Part shown: piece after piece, positions 43,427-51,604 of the stretch | How positions within the stretch are numbered: the first letter of the stretch is position 1 | Layout: each line of letters opens with the position of its first letter | Assembly (NCBI GenBank): GCA_965238125.1 | Contig: OZ250179.1 | Coordinates: 5,766,001 to 5,830,000 of the forward strand | Origin: UBA6623 sp965238125 | GTDB lineage: Bacteria > Acidobacteriota > Terriglobia > Bryobacterales > UBA6623 | DNA length: 64,000 nucleotides | Direction of reading: 5' to 3' | The notes under the pieces: generated by a model | What the model was told of the DNA's origin: nothing | Database searches by the model: none | Seen by the model: the letters and a program-made list of their open reading frames with translations, nothing else | Program-made: the position numbers and the translations under genes

Positions 43427-43728
43427 TTGTGCCCGTGGAAACGGTTCTGGGACTGAGCGCGGTCCTGTTTGGTATCGGAGTCTTCGGTTTCCTGGCCCGG
43501 CGCAATATCATCCTGATGCTGGTCTCCGTTGAAGTCATGCTCAATGCCGTCAACGTCAGTCTAGTGGGCTTCAGCCATCACCTCGGAGACGCGCGCGGTC
43601 AGGTCCTGGCCCTGTTCGTGATCGCCGTGGCAGCGGCGGAGGCAGGGGTCGGTCTGGGGCTGGTGATCGCCTTAAACCGCAATAAGCCTGGGGCGGCGGT
43701 GGCGGACCTGACCGAACTCAAATGGTGA
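43423..43728 (+). CDS. nuoK: NADH-quinone oxidoreductase subunit K
   Basis: The 101-aa protein has three helices and the membrane-embedded Glu residues needed for proton transfer (LMLVSVEVMLNAVNVSLVGF; VIAVAAAEAGVGLGLVIAL). Length is exactly that of NuoK. The ATG at 43423 overlaps the nuoJ stop; the track-length upstream extension is spurious. It overlaps the next antiporter-like gene by a few bases. Confidence 0.96.
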   Translation: MIVPVETVLGLSAVLFGIGVFGFLARRNIILMLVSVEVMLNAVNVSLVGFSHHLGDARGQVLALFVIAVAAAEAGVGLGLVIALNRNKPGAAVADLTELKW

Positions 43729-45191
43729 TGTTTTCGCTTACGCCCTTGCTCACGGTGCTGGTCCCTGCCTTGGGCGCACTTCTGATTGCGTGGACGGGGG
43801 AGCGCCGCGCCAATCTGAGGGAATTCTGGTCCGTTGCCGCCGGTGTCGTCATGTTCGTTCTGGCGGCCTCCATGGTCCCGGATGTTCTGGCCGGCCGCTC
43901 GCCGGAGTGCGTGCTGTTCCGGCTCCTCCCAGGCGTCGAACTGGCTTTTCGGGCGGATGCCTTCGGCCTGCTCTTCGCCTCGGGGGCCTCGCTGCTGTGG
44001 GTGTTGACCTCGTTCTACTCGATCGGCTACATGCGTTCTCTTCGAGAACACGCGCAAACCCGTTATTTTTCTTGTTTTGCCCTGGCCCTTTCGGCCACGA
44101 TCGGGGTGGCGTTCTCCGCCAACCTCTTCACGCTTTTTCTGTTCTATGAAGCCTTGACCCTGGTCACGTATCCTCTGGTGGGTCACCACGAGACGGCCGA
44201 GGCGAGAGCAGGGGCGCGCAAGTACGTGATCTATCTGCTGGGCGCCGCGAAGGTGTTCCTGGTGTCCGCCATCATCCTGACCTATAACGTGGCCGGGACG
44301 CTGGAGTTTCGCAGTGGCGGGATCCTGCCGGCCGCGCAGCTCACCGAGCAGCCCACGCTGCTGTTCGTGATCTTCGCGCTGTTCCTGTTTGGATTTGCCA
44401 AGAACGCCGTCATGCCTCTTCATAGCTGGCTGCCGGCCGCCATGGTCGCCCCTACCCCGGTTAGCGCATTGCTGCATGCGGTGGCGGTGGTCAAGACGGG
44501 AGTCTTCTCCACGCTCCGAGTTTTTCTCTTCGTCTTCGGTGCTGATGCCATGCGCCAGCTCGGCGCCGACCAACTGGCCTTGGGAGCCGCGTCGGTGACC
44601 ATCCTGGTCGCATCACTGCTGGCGCTCGGCCAGAACAACCTCAAAGCCAGACTGGCCTTCTCCACGGTGAGCCAGCTCTCCTACATCATTCTGGGGGCGG
44701 CGCTATTGAACGCCGATGGTGTAATGGGCGGGATTGCTCACATCACCAACCACGCCGTGTCGAAGATCACGCTCTTCCTGTGCGCCGGCTCGATTTATGT
44801 ATCCGCGCATAAGACCGAAATTAGCCAGTTGTCGGGCTTGGCGAAACGCATGCCGTGGACGATGGGCGCGTTTTCGCTTGCCTCGCTGAGCATCGTGGGC
44901 ATTCCCCTCACGAGCGGCTTCGTCTCCAAGTGGCACCTGGCGCTCGGCACGGTGGAGGGCGAGGGCCGTTTCGTTTTGTTGGGGGTTCTGCTGGTTAGCT
45001 CGCTGCTGAGCGCGGCCTACCTGGGCCCGATTGTGTACAAGGCCTACTTCGAAGAGGAATCGCCGGGGAACGAGGAGGTCCGCGAGGTGCCCTGGATGGT
45101 CGTGCCGTTGACGATCAGCGCCGCCGCAAGTCTGTTCCTGGGCCTCTATTCCGCCCCTGTTCTGGAGCTGGCAGGGAGGGCCGTGCCGTGA
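43722..45191 (+). CDS. Extra NuoM/MrpD-like antiporter subunit
   Basis: The 489-aa product has about fourteen helices and the key residues of the antiporter family: Glu in LFLFYEALTLVTYPLVGH, Lys in VIYLLGAAKVFLV, and Lys/His in GFAKNAVMPLHSWLPAAM. It resembles MrpD or a second NuoM and lacks the NuoL C-terminal lateral helix. A start at 43728 is possible. It sits between nuoK and a small 2-helix gene, so the operon has four, not three, antiporter-like genes. It probably adds an extra proton channel to the membrane arm. Confidence 0.88.
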   Translation: MVMFSLTPLLTVLVPALGALLIAWTGERRANLREFWSVAAGVVMFVLAASMVPDVLAGRSPECVLFRLLPGVELAFRADAFGLLFASGASLLWVLTSFYSIGYMRSLREHAQTRYFSCFALALSATIGVAFSANLFTLFLFYEALTLVTYPLVGHHETAEARAGARKYVIYLLGAAKVFLVSAIILTYNVAGTLEFRSGGILPAAQLTEQPTLLFVIFALFLFGFAKNAVMPLHSWLPAAMVAPTPVSALLHAVAVVKTGVFSTLRVFLFVFGADAMRQLGADQLALGAASVTILVASLLALGQNNLKARLAFSTVSQLSYIILGAALLNADGVMGGIAHITNHAVSKITLFLCAGSIYVSAHKTEISQLSGLAKRMPWTMGAFSLASLSIVGIPLTSGFVSKWHLALGTVEGEGRFVLLGVLLVSSLLSAAYLGPIVYKAYFEEESPGNEEVREVPWMVVPLTISAAASLFLGLYSAPVLELAGRAVP

Positions 45192-45451
45192 ACTTCTTGG
45201 AAAAGCATCTGGAAGACCCAGTCCGCTTCGCCCGGATCAAGCGATGGTCTTATGTCGTCTTGGCCGTGGTAGCTCTCGCCGAAATCGTCCTGCCGCGTAT
45301 CTTCCAAGGCGGCCGCCACCATTTCTCGTTCGAGAGCTTTCCCGCGTGGGGCTCGATCTATGGGCTGGTTTCCTGTGTCGTGATCATCGTCGGATCAAAG
45401 CTTATCGGTAAGGCGTGGCTCATGCGCCGCGAGGATCACTATGACTCTTGA
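45188..45451 (+). CDS. Small two-helix membrane protein of the complex I operon
   Basis: The 87-aa product has a GTG start overlapping the previous stop. It carries a polar N-terminus (NFLEKHLEDPVRFARIKRW), a first hydrophobic helix (YVVLAVVALAEIVLP), a loop, and a second helix (IYGLVSCVVIIVGSKLIGKA). I recognise no named subunit. Overlaps on both sides (4 bases before, 11 bases after) show that it is made with the complex. Similar small proteins occur between paired MrpD-like genes in some other complex I clusters, which supports a structural role. Confidence 0.8.
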   Translation: MNFLEKHLEDPVRFARIKRWSYVVLAVVALAEIVLPRIFQGGRHHFSFESFPAWGSIYGLVSCVVIIVGSKLIGKAWLMRREDHYDS

Positions 45452-47207
45452 GTGGGTGCATCCAGGGCTCCTGCTCATCCTGGGAGCGTGGGTCGTGCCG
45501 TTCCTCAAAGGCCGGCTCAAGCGCGCGGCGATGCTGATTCTGCCTGCCGCGGCGCTGGCTGCCTGCGTCCGCATGTCGCCCGGCACTTACGGCGAGGCGA
45601 GCTTCTTAGGGCAAGAGCTCGTCTTTGGCCGCGTAGACGAGTTGAGCCTGGTCTTTTCCTACGTCTTCTCGATCATGGCCTTGCTGGGCATGATCTACTC
45701 ACTCCATGTCGACGACGATTATCAGCACGTAGCCGCCCTGACCTATGCGGGGGGCGCGCTCGGGGTGACGTTTGCCGGGGACTTCCTCTCGCTTTACATC
45801 TTCTGGGAGTTGATGGCGGTTTCTTCCGCTCTGTTGGTGTGGTGGCGCCGGGAAGCGTCGGCCGTTGCAGCCGGGTTCCGCTACTTTCTCGTTCACGTAG
45901 TCGGCGGGCTCTTCCTGCTGGCGGGGATCGTGCTCCACTGGTCCCAGACCGGGTCGCTGGCTTTTGGCGACATGGGAGCGTTTTCCGACAGCACGGCCTG
46001 GGGCCTGATCCTCGTCGCCTTTCTCCTCAACGCGGCTGTCCCGCCCTTGGGGGCCTGGCTTCCGGACGCCTACCCCGAGGCCACGGTCACGGGCGCGGTT
46101 TTCATGACGGCCTTCACGACGAAGTCCGCAGTCTACGTGTTGATCCGCGGCTTTGCCGGGACGGAACTCCTGGTGTGGCTGGGAGCGGCGATGGCGGTCT
46201 ACGGCGTGGTCTACGCGGTGCTGGAAAACGACGCGCGTCGGCTGCTGGCTTACCACATCGTCAGCCAGGTCGGCTATATGGTATGCGGGGTAGGAATCGG
46301 GACCGCCCTGGCTGTCAACGGGGCGAGCGCCCATGCCTTTGCGCACATCCTTTACAAGGCGCTGCTCTTCATGGGAGCCGGCGCCGTTCTCCAGATGACC
46401 GGGCTGCGAAAGCTGAGTGAGATGGGCGGGCTCTACAAGACCATGCCGGTCACTCTCGGCCTCTACATGATCGGAGCGTTTGCGATCTCGGCCGTGCCGC
46501 TGTTCAGCGGCTTCGTGAGCAAGTCCATGGTGGTCTCCGCCGCGGGCGAGGAGCACTGGACGGCGGCCTTTCTGCTGCTGACCTTGGCCTCGGCGGGGAC
46601 GTTCCTGCACACCGGTCTGAAGCTTCCCTACTATATGTTCTTCGGCAAGGATTCCGGCGTGCGTGCCCAGGAGCCGCCCAGGAACATGCTCGTGGCGATG
46701 GGCTTGGCGGCGGCGGCGTGTGTTTTGATCGGGGTCTTCCCGGGGCTCCTGTACCAGCACCTTCCAAACGCGGTGGTCTATGTCCCCTACACCTTGGAAC
46801 ACGTGACAAGCACGCTTGGGATGTTGGGCTTCACGGCGCTGGGCTTCTTCTTACTGCTCAAGCACCTCGACCCGGAACCCACGATCAGCATCGACACGGA
46901 TTGGTTTTACCGCCGTGGATCGGCCGGCATTTTGGCCCTGGCGCGGAGTCCTTTGTCGCGCCTCGAGTACGGTTTCGTCGGAGAGATCTATGAGTTTGTG
47001 ATCCGGCGGCCGGTGCTGGGCGCGGCGGATCTGTTGCGTCGAGTCGAGAGCCGCGTGGTCGACTCCGCGTTCGTGGGCCTAGGACGCTCGACACAGAACT
47101 TCAGCCAAGTGCTGAAGACGACAGCGGACGGCCACGCCCAGCACTACGGCCTGATGATGGCGGTTGGAATCGTCGTGCTCCTGGCTCTGGCGATGCTTAC
47201 CCTATGA
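45441..47207 (+). CDS. nuoL: NuoL-like antiporter subunit with lateral helix
   Basis: The 588-aa product has the antiporter core (IFWELMAVSSALLVWWRREA; Glu in helix 5; GAVFMTAFTTKSAVYVLIRG). After the last core helix (GFTALGFFLLLKHL) a ~94-residue segment, including EYGFVGEIYEFVIRRPVLGA, precedes a terminal membrane helix (HYGLMMAVGIVVLLALAML). That matches the NuoL lateral helix and its end anchor, so I assign nuoL, although the core resembles MrpD. NuoL is the distal proton pump. It overlaps nuoM by four bases. Confidence 0.9.
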   Translation: MTLEWVHPGLLLILGAWVVPFLKGRLKRAAMLILPAAALAACVRMSPGTYGEASFLGQELVFGRVDELSLVFSYVFSIMALLGMIYSLHVDDDYQHVAALTYAGGALGVTFAGDFLSLYIFWELMAVSSALLVWWRREASAVAAGFRYFLVHVVGGLFLLAGIVLHWSQTGSLAFGDMGAFSDSTAWGLILVAFLLNAAVPPLGAWLPDAYPEATVTGAVFMTAFTTKSAVYVLIRGFAGTELLVWLGAAMAVYGVVYAVLENDARRLLAYHIVSQVGYMVCGVGIGTALAVNGASAHAFAHILYKALLFMGAGAVLQMTGLRKLSEMGGLYKTMPVTLGLYMIGAFAISAVPLFSGFVSKSMVVSAAGEEHWTAAFLLLTLASAGTFLHTGLKLPYYMFFGKDSGVRAQEPPRNMLVAMGLAAAACVLIGVFPGLLYQHLPNAVVYVPYTLEHVTSTLGMLGFTALGFFLLLKHLDPEPTISIDTDWFYRRGSAGILALARSPLSRLEYGFVGEIYEFVIRRPVLGAADLLRRVESRVVDSAFVGLGRSTQNFSQVLKTTADGHAQHYGLMMAVGIVVLLALAMLTL

Positions 47208-48667
47208 CTGACTACCCCGTCCTTACCGCCACAACGTTCCTGCCGCTGGCGGGAGCGGTTCTGATTCTGCTCGTTGGCAGCGACCGGCTCGCGCGCTTGA
47301 TCGCGCTGGCCGTGACCCTGGCAACTCTGGCCGTCTCGGCTCCGCTCTACTTGTACTTTGACAAGGGCTCGAGCGCTCTGCAATTCGTCGAGTCACGAGA
47401 ATGGATTCCATCGTGGAACATCGCCTACGGCATGGGAGTGGACGGGATCAGCCTTCCCTTCATCTTCCTCGCGGCACTGTTGAGCGTCCTGTGCGTCGGC
47501 GCCTCGTGGACCGCGATTCAAACCAGGGTGCGGGAGTTCTACGCCGCGCTCCTGGTCGCGGAGACGGCGATGATCGGGCTTTTCGCCGCATCGAATCTCT
47601 TCCTCTTCTTTGTCTTCTGGGAGCTCGTAATGGTTCCCATCTTTCTGCTCATCGGCGTCTGGGGAGGCCCGAGGCGAGTCTACTCCGCGGTTAAGTTTCT
47701 GCTCTTCACGTTGGCCGGCAGTGTCTTAATGCTCGTCGGCATGGTCGCCGTCTACCAGGCCTTCGGCACGCTGGACTTCAAGGAACTCGCCGGGGAGACG
47801 ATTGAGCCCGGGTTTCAGGCCTGGCTCTTCGTGGCCTTTCTGGCCGCCTTCGCGGTCAAGGTGCCCATGTTTCCCGTTCACACCTGGCTCCCGGACGCCC
47901 ACACGGAGGCTCCCACGGCGGGCAGCGTGATCCTGGCCGGGATCCTCCTCAAGATGGGCGCCTATGGTTTTCTGCGGATCTCGCTGCCCATACTTCCCGA
48001 CGCCGTGCAGCTCTTCCTTACACCCATGCTGGTGGTCTCCGTGGTCGCGATCGTCTACGGCGCGTACGTGACCCTGGTTCAGAAGGACGTCAAGCGCCTC
48101 ATCGCCTTCTCGAGCGTCAGCCACATGGGCTTCGTCACGCTGGGCATCTTCACGCTCAACCGGAGTGGGGTCGAGGGAGCGATTCTCCAGATGATCAACC
48201 ACGGGATCGTCTCCGCGGCGTTGTTCTTGTGCGTCGGCATGATCTACGAGCGCACCCACACGAGAGAGATCAAGGACTACGGGGGAGTCGCCAAGATCGC
48301 GCCGGTCTACTCCACCCTGCTGGCGCTGTTTTGTCTGGCGGCCGCGGGATTCCCGGGATTGAATTCATTCGTAGGCGAGTTCCTCATCATCGGCGGCGCC
48401 TTCAAAACCCAGGCCTGGCTCGGGGCCGCGGCCGTCTGGGGTGTCGCCTTGGGAACGACCTACCTGGTTTGGCTCTTCTACCGCGTGGCCATGGGCGAGA
48501 TCAACCCGGGGCTCGAGGGGCTGAAGCTCGAGTTGAACGCCCGTGAGGTGGCAACACTGGCCCCACTGGCTTTCCTCGCCGTGTGCCTCGGACTCTACCC
48601 TGAGGGCGTCCTTTCTTATCTTCGCGTCCCCGTGGCCGAGCTTCTGGCAGCCGGAGTTGCGCCATGA
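47204..48667 (+). CDS. nuoM: NADH-quinone oxidoreductase subunit M
   Basis: The 487-aa product is a typical NuoM. Fourteen helices are predicted, with the helix-5 Glu in LFFVFWELVMVPIFLLIGVW and the Lys of helix 7 within AVKFLLFTLAGSVLMLVGM. Then come AAFAVKVPMFPVHTWLPDAH and VQKDVKRLIAFSSVSHMGFV. It forms the middle proton channel. Starts and stops overlap the flanking genes by four bases. Confidence 0.97.
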   Translation: MTDYPVLTATTFLPLAGAVLILLVGSDRLARLIALAVTLATLAVSAPLYLYFDKGSSALQFVESREWIPSWNIAYGMGVDGISLPFIFLAALLSVLCVGASWTAIQTRVREFYAALLVAETAMIGLFAASNLFLFFVFWELVMVPIFLLIGVWGGPRRVYSAVKFLLFTLAGSVLMLVGMVAVYQAFGTLDFKELAGETIEPGFQAWLFVAFLAAFAVKVPMFPVHTWLPDAHTEAPTAGSVILAGILLKMGAYGFLRISLPILPDAVQLFLTPMLVVSVVAIVYGAYVTLVQKDVKRLIAFSSVSHMGFVTLGIFTLNRSGVEGAILQMINHGIVSAALFLCVGMIYERTHTREIKDYGGVAKIAPVYSTLLALFCLAAAGFPGLNSFVGEFLIIGGAFKTQAWLGAAAVWGVALGTTYLVWLFYRVAMGEINPGLEGLKLELNAREVATLAPLAFLAVCLGLYPEGVLSYLRVPVAELLAAGVAP

Positions 48668-50082
48668 AGGGGGCCGCGACGCTATCGGACGTGGCCCTGC
48701 TGGTCCCGGAGCTGATTCTCGTCGGCATGGCTTTGGTGCTCATTCTGACAGCACGCCGGATTCAGACAACGCCCGTGGCTGCTGTCGGGACCGTCCTCGC
48801 CGCTCTGGCCGCCGCCGTGGCCGCGGGTTGGACCTTGTCCGGGGGCGCCCAGACTGGGTTTAGCGGCATGATCACCGTCGACGGGTATTCGCAATTCTTC
48901 AAGGTGCTCATCGCCGCCACTCTGGCTCTGGCCGCGCTTCTGGCCGTGAGGAGCATCGACAGGGAAGGGATTCCACGGGCCGAATACCATGCTTTGCTCC
49001 TTTTGGCCTCGACGGGAATGATGCTCGCGGTTTCAGCCCTTGATCTGCTGACCCTCTACTTGGGCTTGGAGCTGATGACGCTGTGCTCTTACATCCTGGT
49101 CGGGATCAGGGTGGAAAGGCCGGCGTCGAACGAGGCCGCCATCAAGTACTTCCTGCTTGCTTCCTTTGCCTCGGCCCTGCTTCTCTATGGGATCAGCCTG
49201 ACCTACGGAGTCACAGGCGCGACGGACTTCGCGGGCATTGCCTCGGCTCTTGTCGAGCAGGGCTCTAACCCGCTACTGTTGGCGGCTATCGGGCTGGTGA
49301 CGGTAGGAATAGCCTTCAAAATCGCGGTGGCGCCGCTCCATGCCTGGGCGCCGGACGCCTACCAGGGCGCGAGCGCTCCGGTTGCGGCCTTTCTGGCTGC
49401 CGGCTCCAAGGCGGCCGGCCTGGCCGCCCTGGGACGCGTCGGCCTGGTCGCGTTCGGCTCTGAAGCTGACGTTCTGTCCGCGGTTCTGCTGGGGCTCGCC
49501 GCTTTGTCCATTCTTGTGGGAAGCGTTGTCGCTCTGTCTCAGACCGACATGAAACGGCTATTGGCCTACTCTTCGATTGCGCATGCGGGCTACGCGCTGC
49601 TGGGCCTCATCGCCGGTACTCCCGAAGGGGTCGAGGCGACCATGACCTACGCCTTCTTCTATGTGTTCATGACTCTCGGGGCCTTTGGCGTGGTCATCGC
49701 CCTGGGAGAGCGAGGCGAGAACCTGGACGGCTACCAAGGCCTGGCGGCGCAGCGGCCGGGAACAGCCGCGCTGATGCTGTTGTTCCTGCTGTCTCTGATC
49801 GGCATCCCTCCAACAGCCGGATTCGTAGCCAAGTTCGTCGTGATTCTAAGCGCGGTGCGCGCGGGCCATATTGCGCTGGCGGTCCTGGCCGTGGCTTGCA
49901 GCGTGGTCTCCGCCTTCATTTACATGCGCGTCGTCGTCTTCATGTATATGAGGGATCCGCGACACCCGGCGCCGTCGCGCTTCCCGCCGGCCGTGGCGGC
50001 GGCGCTTGGGGTGGCCGCGCTGGTCACTTTGATCGGCGGAATCTCGCCCGGCAGCCTCACGCTGTGGGCGGTGTCGCCGTGA
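48664..50082 (+). CDS. nuoN: NADH-quinone oxidoreductase subunit N
   Basis: The 472-aa product has the NuoN order of helices. It includes LYLGLELMTLCSYILVGIRV (helix-5 Glu), IKYFLLASFASALLLYGISL (Lys near helix 7), KIAVAPLHAWAPDAYQGASA, and TDMKRLLAYSSIAHAGYALL. NuoN is the antiporter-like pump nearest the NuoK/J/A module. After its stop a 64-base gap precedes nuoA; this gap could hold a secondary promoter for the second half of the operon. Confidence 0.96.
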   Translation: MKGAATLSDVALLVPELILVGMALVLILTARRIQTTPVAAVGTVLAALAAAVAAGWTLSGGAQTGFSGMITVDGYSQFFKVLIAATLALAALLAVRSIDREGIPRAEYHALLLLASTGMMLAVSALDLLTLYLGLELMTLCSYILVGIRVERPASNEAAIKYFLLASFASALLLYGISLTYGVTGATDFAGIASALVEQGSNPLLLAAIGLVTVGIAFKIAVAPLHAWAPDAYQGASAPVAAFLAAGSKAAGLAALGRVGLVAFGSEADVLSAVLLGLAALSILVGSVVALSQTDMKRLLAYSSIAHAGYALLGLIAGTPEGVEATMTYAFFYVFMTLGAFGVVIALGERGENLDGYQGLAAQRPGTAALMLLFLLSLIGIPPTAGFVAKFVVILSAVRAGHIALAVLAVACSVVSAFIYMRVVVFMYMRDPRHPAPSRFPPAVAAALGVAALVTLIGGISPGSLTLWAVSP

Positions 50083-50146
50083 TCGTTAGAATGATATACA
50101 GTAGCGCTCTAAGTAGGACCCAAGACCGGAGCGAGGTTGACGGCCT

Positions 50147-50500
50147 GTGAACGAATACATCGGAATCGTCGTCGCTTTCGTCCTGGCCGCCGGGATCGCG
50201 GGCGCGATGGTGGTGCTCGGCTCCACGCTGGGGAAAAAGAAACCCACGCCCGAAAAGCTGGCGCCGTTCGAGTGTGGAAAGGACCCCTTCTCGCTCCCCA
50301 TGGGAAGGCTGGCGATCAAATTCTATCTGACCGCGATCCTGTTCATTCTCTTCGATGTCGAGCTCGTTTTCCTCTACCCATGGGCCGTGATCTACCGCAC
50401 CCTGGGGTCCTTGGGCTTGGTCGAGATGGGCGTCTTTCTGGGGATCTTGATGGTCGGCTACATTTACGCATGGGACAATGGCGCTCTCGATTGGAAGTGA
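50147..50500 (+). CDS. nuoA: NADH-quinone oxidoreductase subunit A
   Basis: The 117-aa product starts at a GTG. It has three helices and the NuoA signature between helices 1 and 2: LAPFECGKDPFSLPMGRLA. IKFYLTAILFILFDVELVFL with its acidic pair is helix 2, and VEMGVFLGILMVGYIYAWDN is helix 3. The NuoA/J/K group links the quinone site to the pumps. It begins the A-to-I half of the operon. Confidence 0.96.
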   Translation: MNEYIGIVVAFVLAAGIAGAMVVLGSTLGKKKPTPEKLAPFECGKDPFSLPMGRLAIKFYLTAILFILFDVELVFLYPWAVIYRTLGSLGLVEMGVFLGILMVGYIYAWDNGALDWK

Positions 50501-50502
50501 AT

Positions 50503-51018
50503 ATGCCTGGAACCGACATACAGAACGAACAACCATCGTATTTCACCAGCCGCCTCGATGCGGCTCTTGGCTGGGCCAGGAAATACTCGATCTTTCAATA
50601 CCCGTTCGTGACCGCGTGCTGCGGGATGGAGTACATGGCAACGGCCTGCTCTCACTACGACGTAGACCGTTTCGGAGCGGGCCTTCCCAGGTTCTCTCCG
50701 CGGCAGGCCGACGTACTTTTCGTCGTCGGCACGATCAGTCACAAGATGGCGCCGGTGTTGAAACGCATCCATGAGCAGATGGCCGAGCCGAAGTGGGTGG
50801 TCGCCTTCGGAGTCTGCACATGCACGGGCGGTTTCTATGACAACTACGCGACTGTGATGGGTATCGACACCATCATGCCGGTGGATGTTTACATCCCGGG
50901 ATGCCCGCCGCGGCCGGAGATGGTTCTTGACGGTTTGATGAAGCTGCAGGACAAAATCCAGGGCCGGCAGACAAGCGGCACCCGGCCCGCGCCCGAAGTT
51001 CGCCCGGAAATCGTCTGA
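50503..51018 (+). CDS. nuoB: NADH-quinone oxidoreductase subunit B
   Basis: The ATG at 50503 lies two bases after nuoA; a longer upstream frame is spurious. The 171-aa product carries the N2 cluster ligands: tandem cysteines in FVTACCGMEYMATACSHYD, then WVVAFGVCTCTGGFYDNYA, and a final Cys in YIPGCPPRPEMVLDGLMKL. Cluster N2 passes electrons to ubiquinone or menaquinone with NuoD. Confidence 0.97.
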   Translation: MPGTDIQNEQPSYFTSRLDAALGWARKYSIFQYPFVTACCGMEYMATACSHYDVDRFGAGLPRFSPRQADVLFVVGTISHKMAPVLKRIHEQMAEPKWVVAFGVCTCTGGFYDNYATVMGIDTIMPVDVYIPGCPPRPEMVLDGLMKLQDKIQGRQTSGTRPAPEVRPEIV

Positions 51019-51021
51019 AGT

Positions 51022-51603
51022 ATGCATGCCTCCGCTTTGATCGAGTCCGTCAGGGACCGTTTCCCCGACGCAGTGCTGAGTTCCCACACCTTCCGGGGCG
51101 ACGCCACCGTGGTTATCGGGCGGCAATCGCTGCTCGAGGCGGCGCGGTTCGTCAAGCAGGACCCGGCCTTTGAAATGAACTTCCTCATGGACTTGACCGC
51201 CGTTGATTACTCCGCTTTTGGGAAGGGGCCCACGCCGGCTTTCTTCGCTTCCTCCGGCGTGGCGGTGAAACCATCGCCCCAGATTCCGGATGACGACCCC
51301 TGGCCCGGCCCCCCGGCGGAAGCGCGCTTCGCGGTCGTCTACCATTTCTACTCCACGGCCCAGAAGCACCGGCTGAGGCTGGTGGTTCCCGTGGAGGAGG
51401 CCGATGCCGAGGTTGATTCCCTGACTTCGTTATGGCCTGCAGCTAACTGGCTCGAGCGAGAGGTCTGGGACATGTTCGGGATCAGCTTTAAGGGGCATCC
51501 GGACTTGCGGCGCATCCTCATGTACCCGGAGTTTGAGGGCCACCCGCTGCGCAAGGACTATCCCGTCAACAAACGCCAGCCCCTGATTGGGCCGGTCAAC
51601 TAA
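51022..51603 (+). CDS. nuoC: NADH-quinone oxidoreductase subunit C
   Basis: The 193-aa product is a separate NuoC, not fused to NuoD. It holds the 30-kDa subunit core WLEREVWDMFGISFKGHPDL followed by RRILMYPEFEGHPLRKDYPV. It lies three bases after nuoB and two bases before nuoD. The mid-domain has a ~35-residue, proline-rich insertion (FGKGPTPAFFASSGVAVKPS) that is longer than in the usual NuoC. Confidence 0.96.
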   Translation: MHASALIESVRDRFPDAVLSSHTFRGDATVVIGRQSLLEAARFVKQDPAFEMNFLMDLTAVDYSAFGKGPTPAFFASSGVAVKPSPQIPDDDPWPGPPAEARFAVVYHFYSTAQKHRLRLVVPVEEADAEVDSLTSLWPAANWLEREVWDMFGISFKGHPDLRRILMYPEFEGHPLRKDYPVNKRQPLIGPVN

Positions 51604-51604
51604 C

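Noticed and set aside
43599..46802. Long minus-strand frames (for example 43599-44573 and 45699-46802) opposite the antiporter genes
   Set aside because: They are antisense shadows of high-GC membrane-protein genes, rich in Arg/Gln/Gly/His with no domain.
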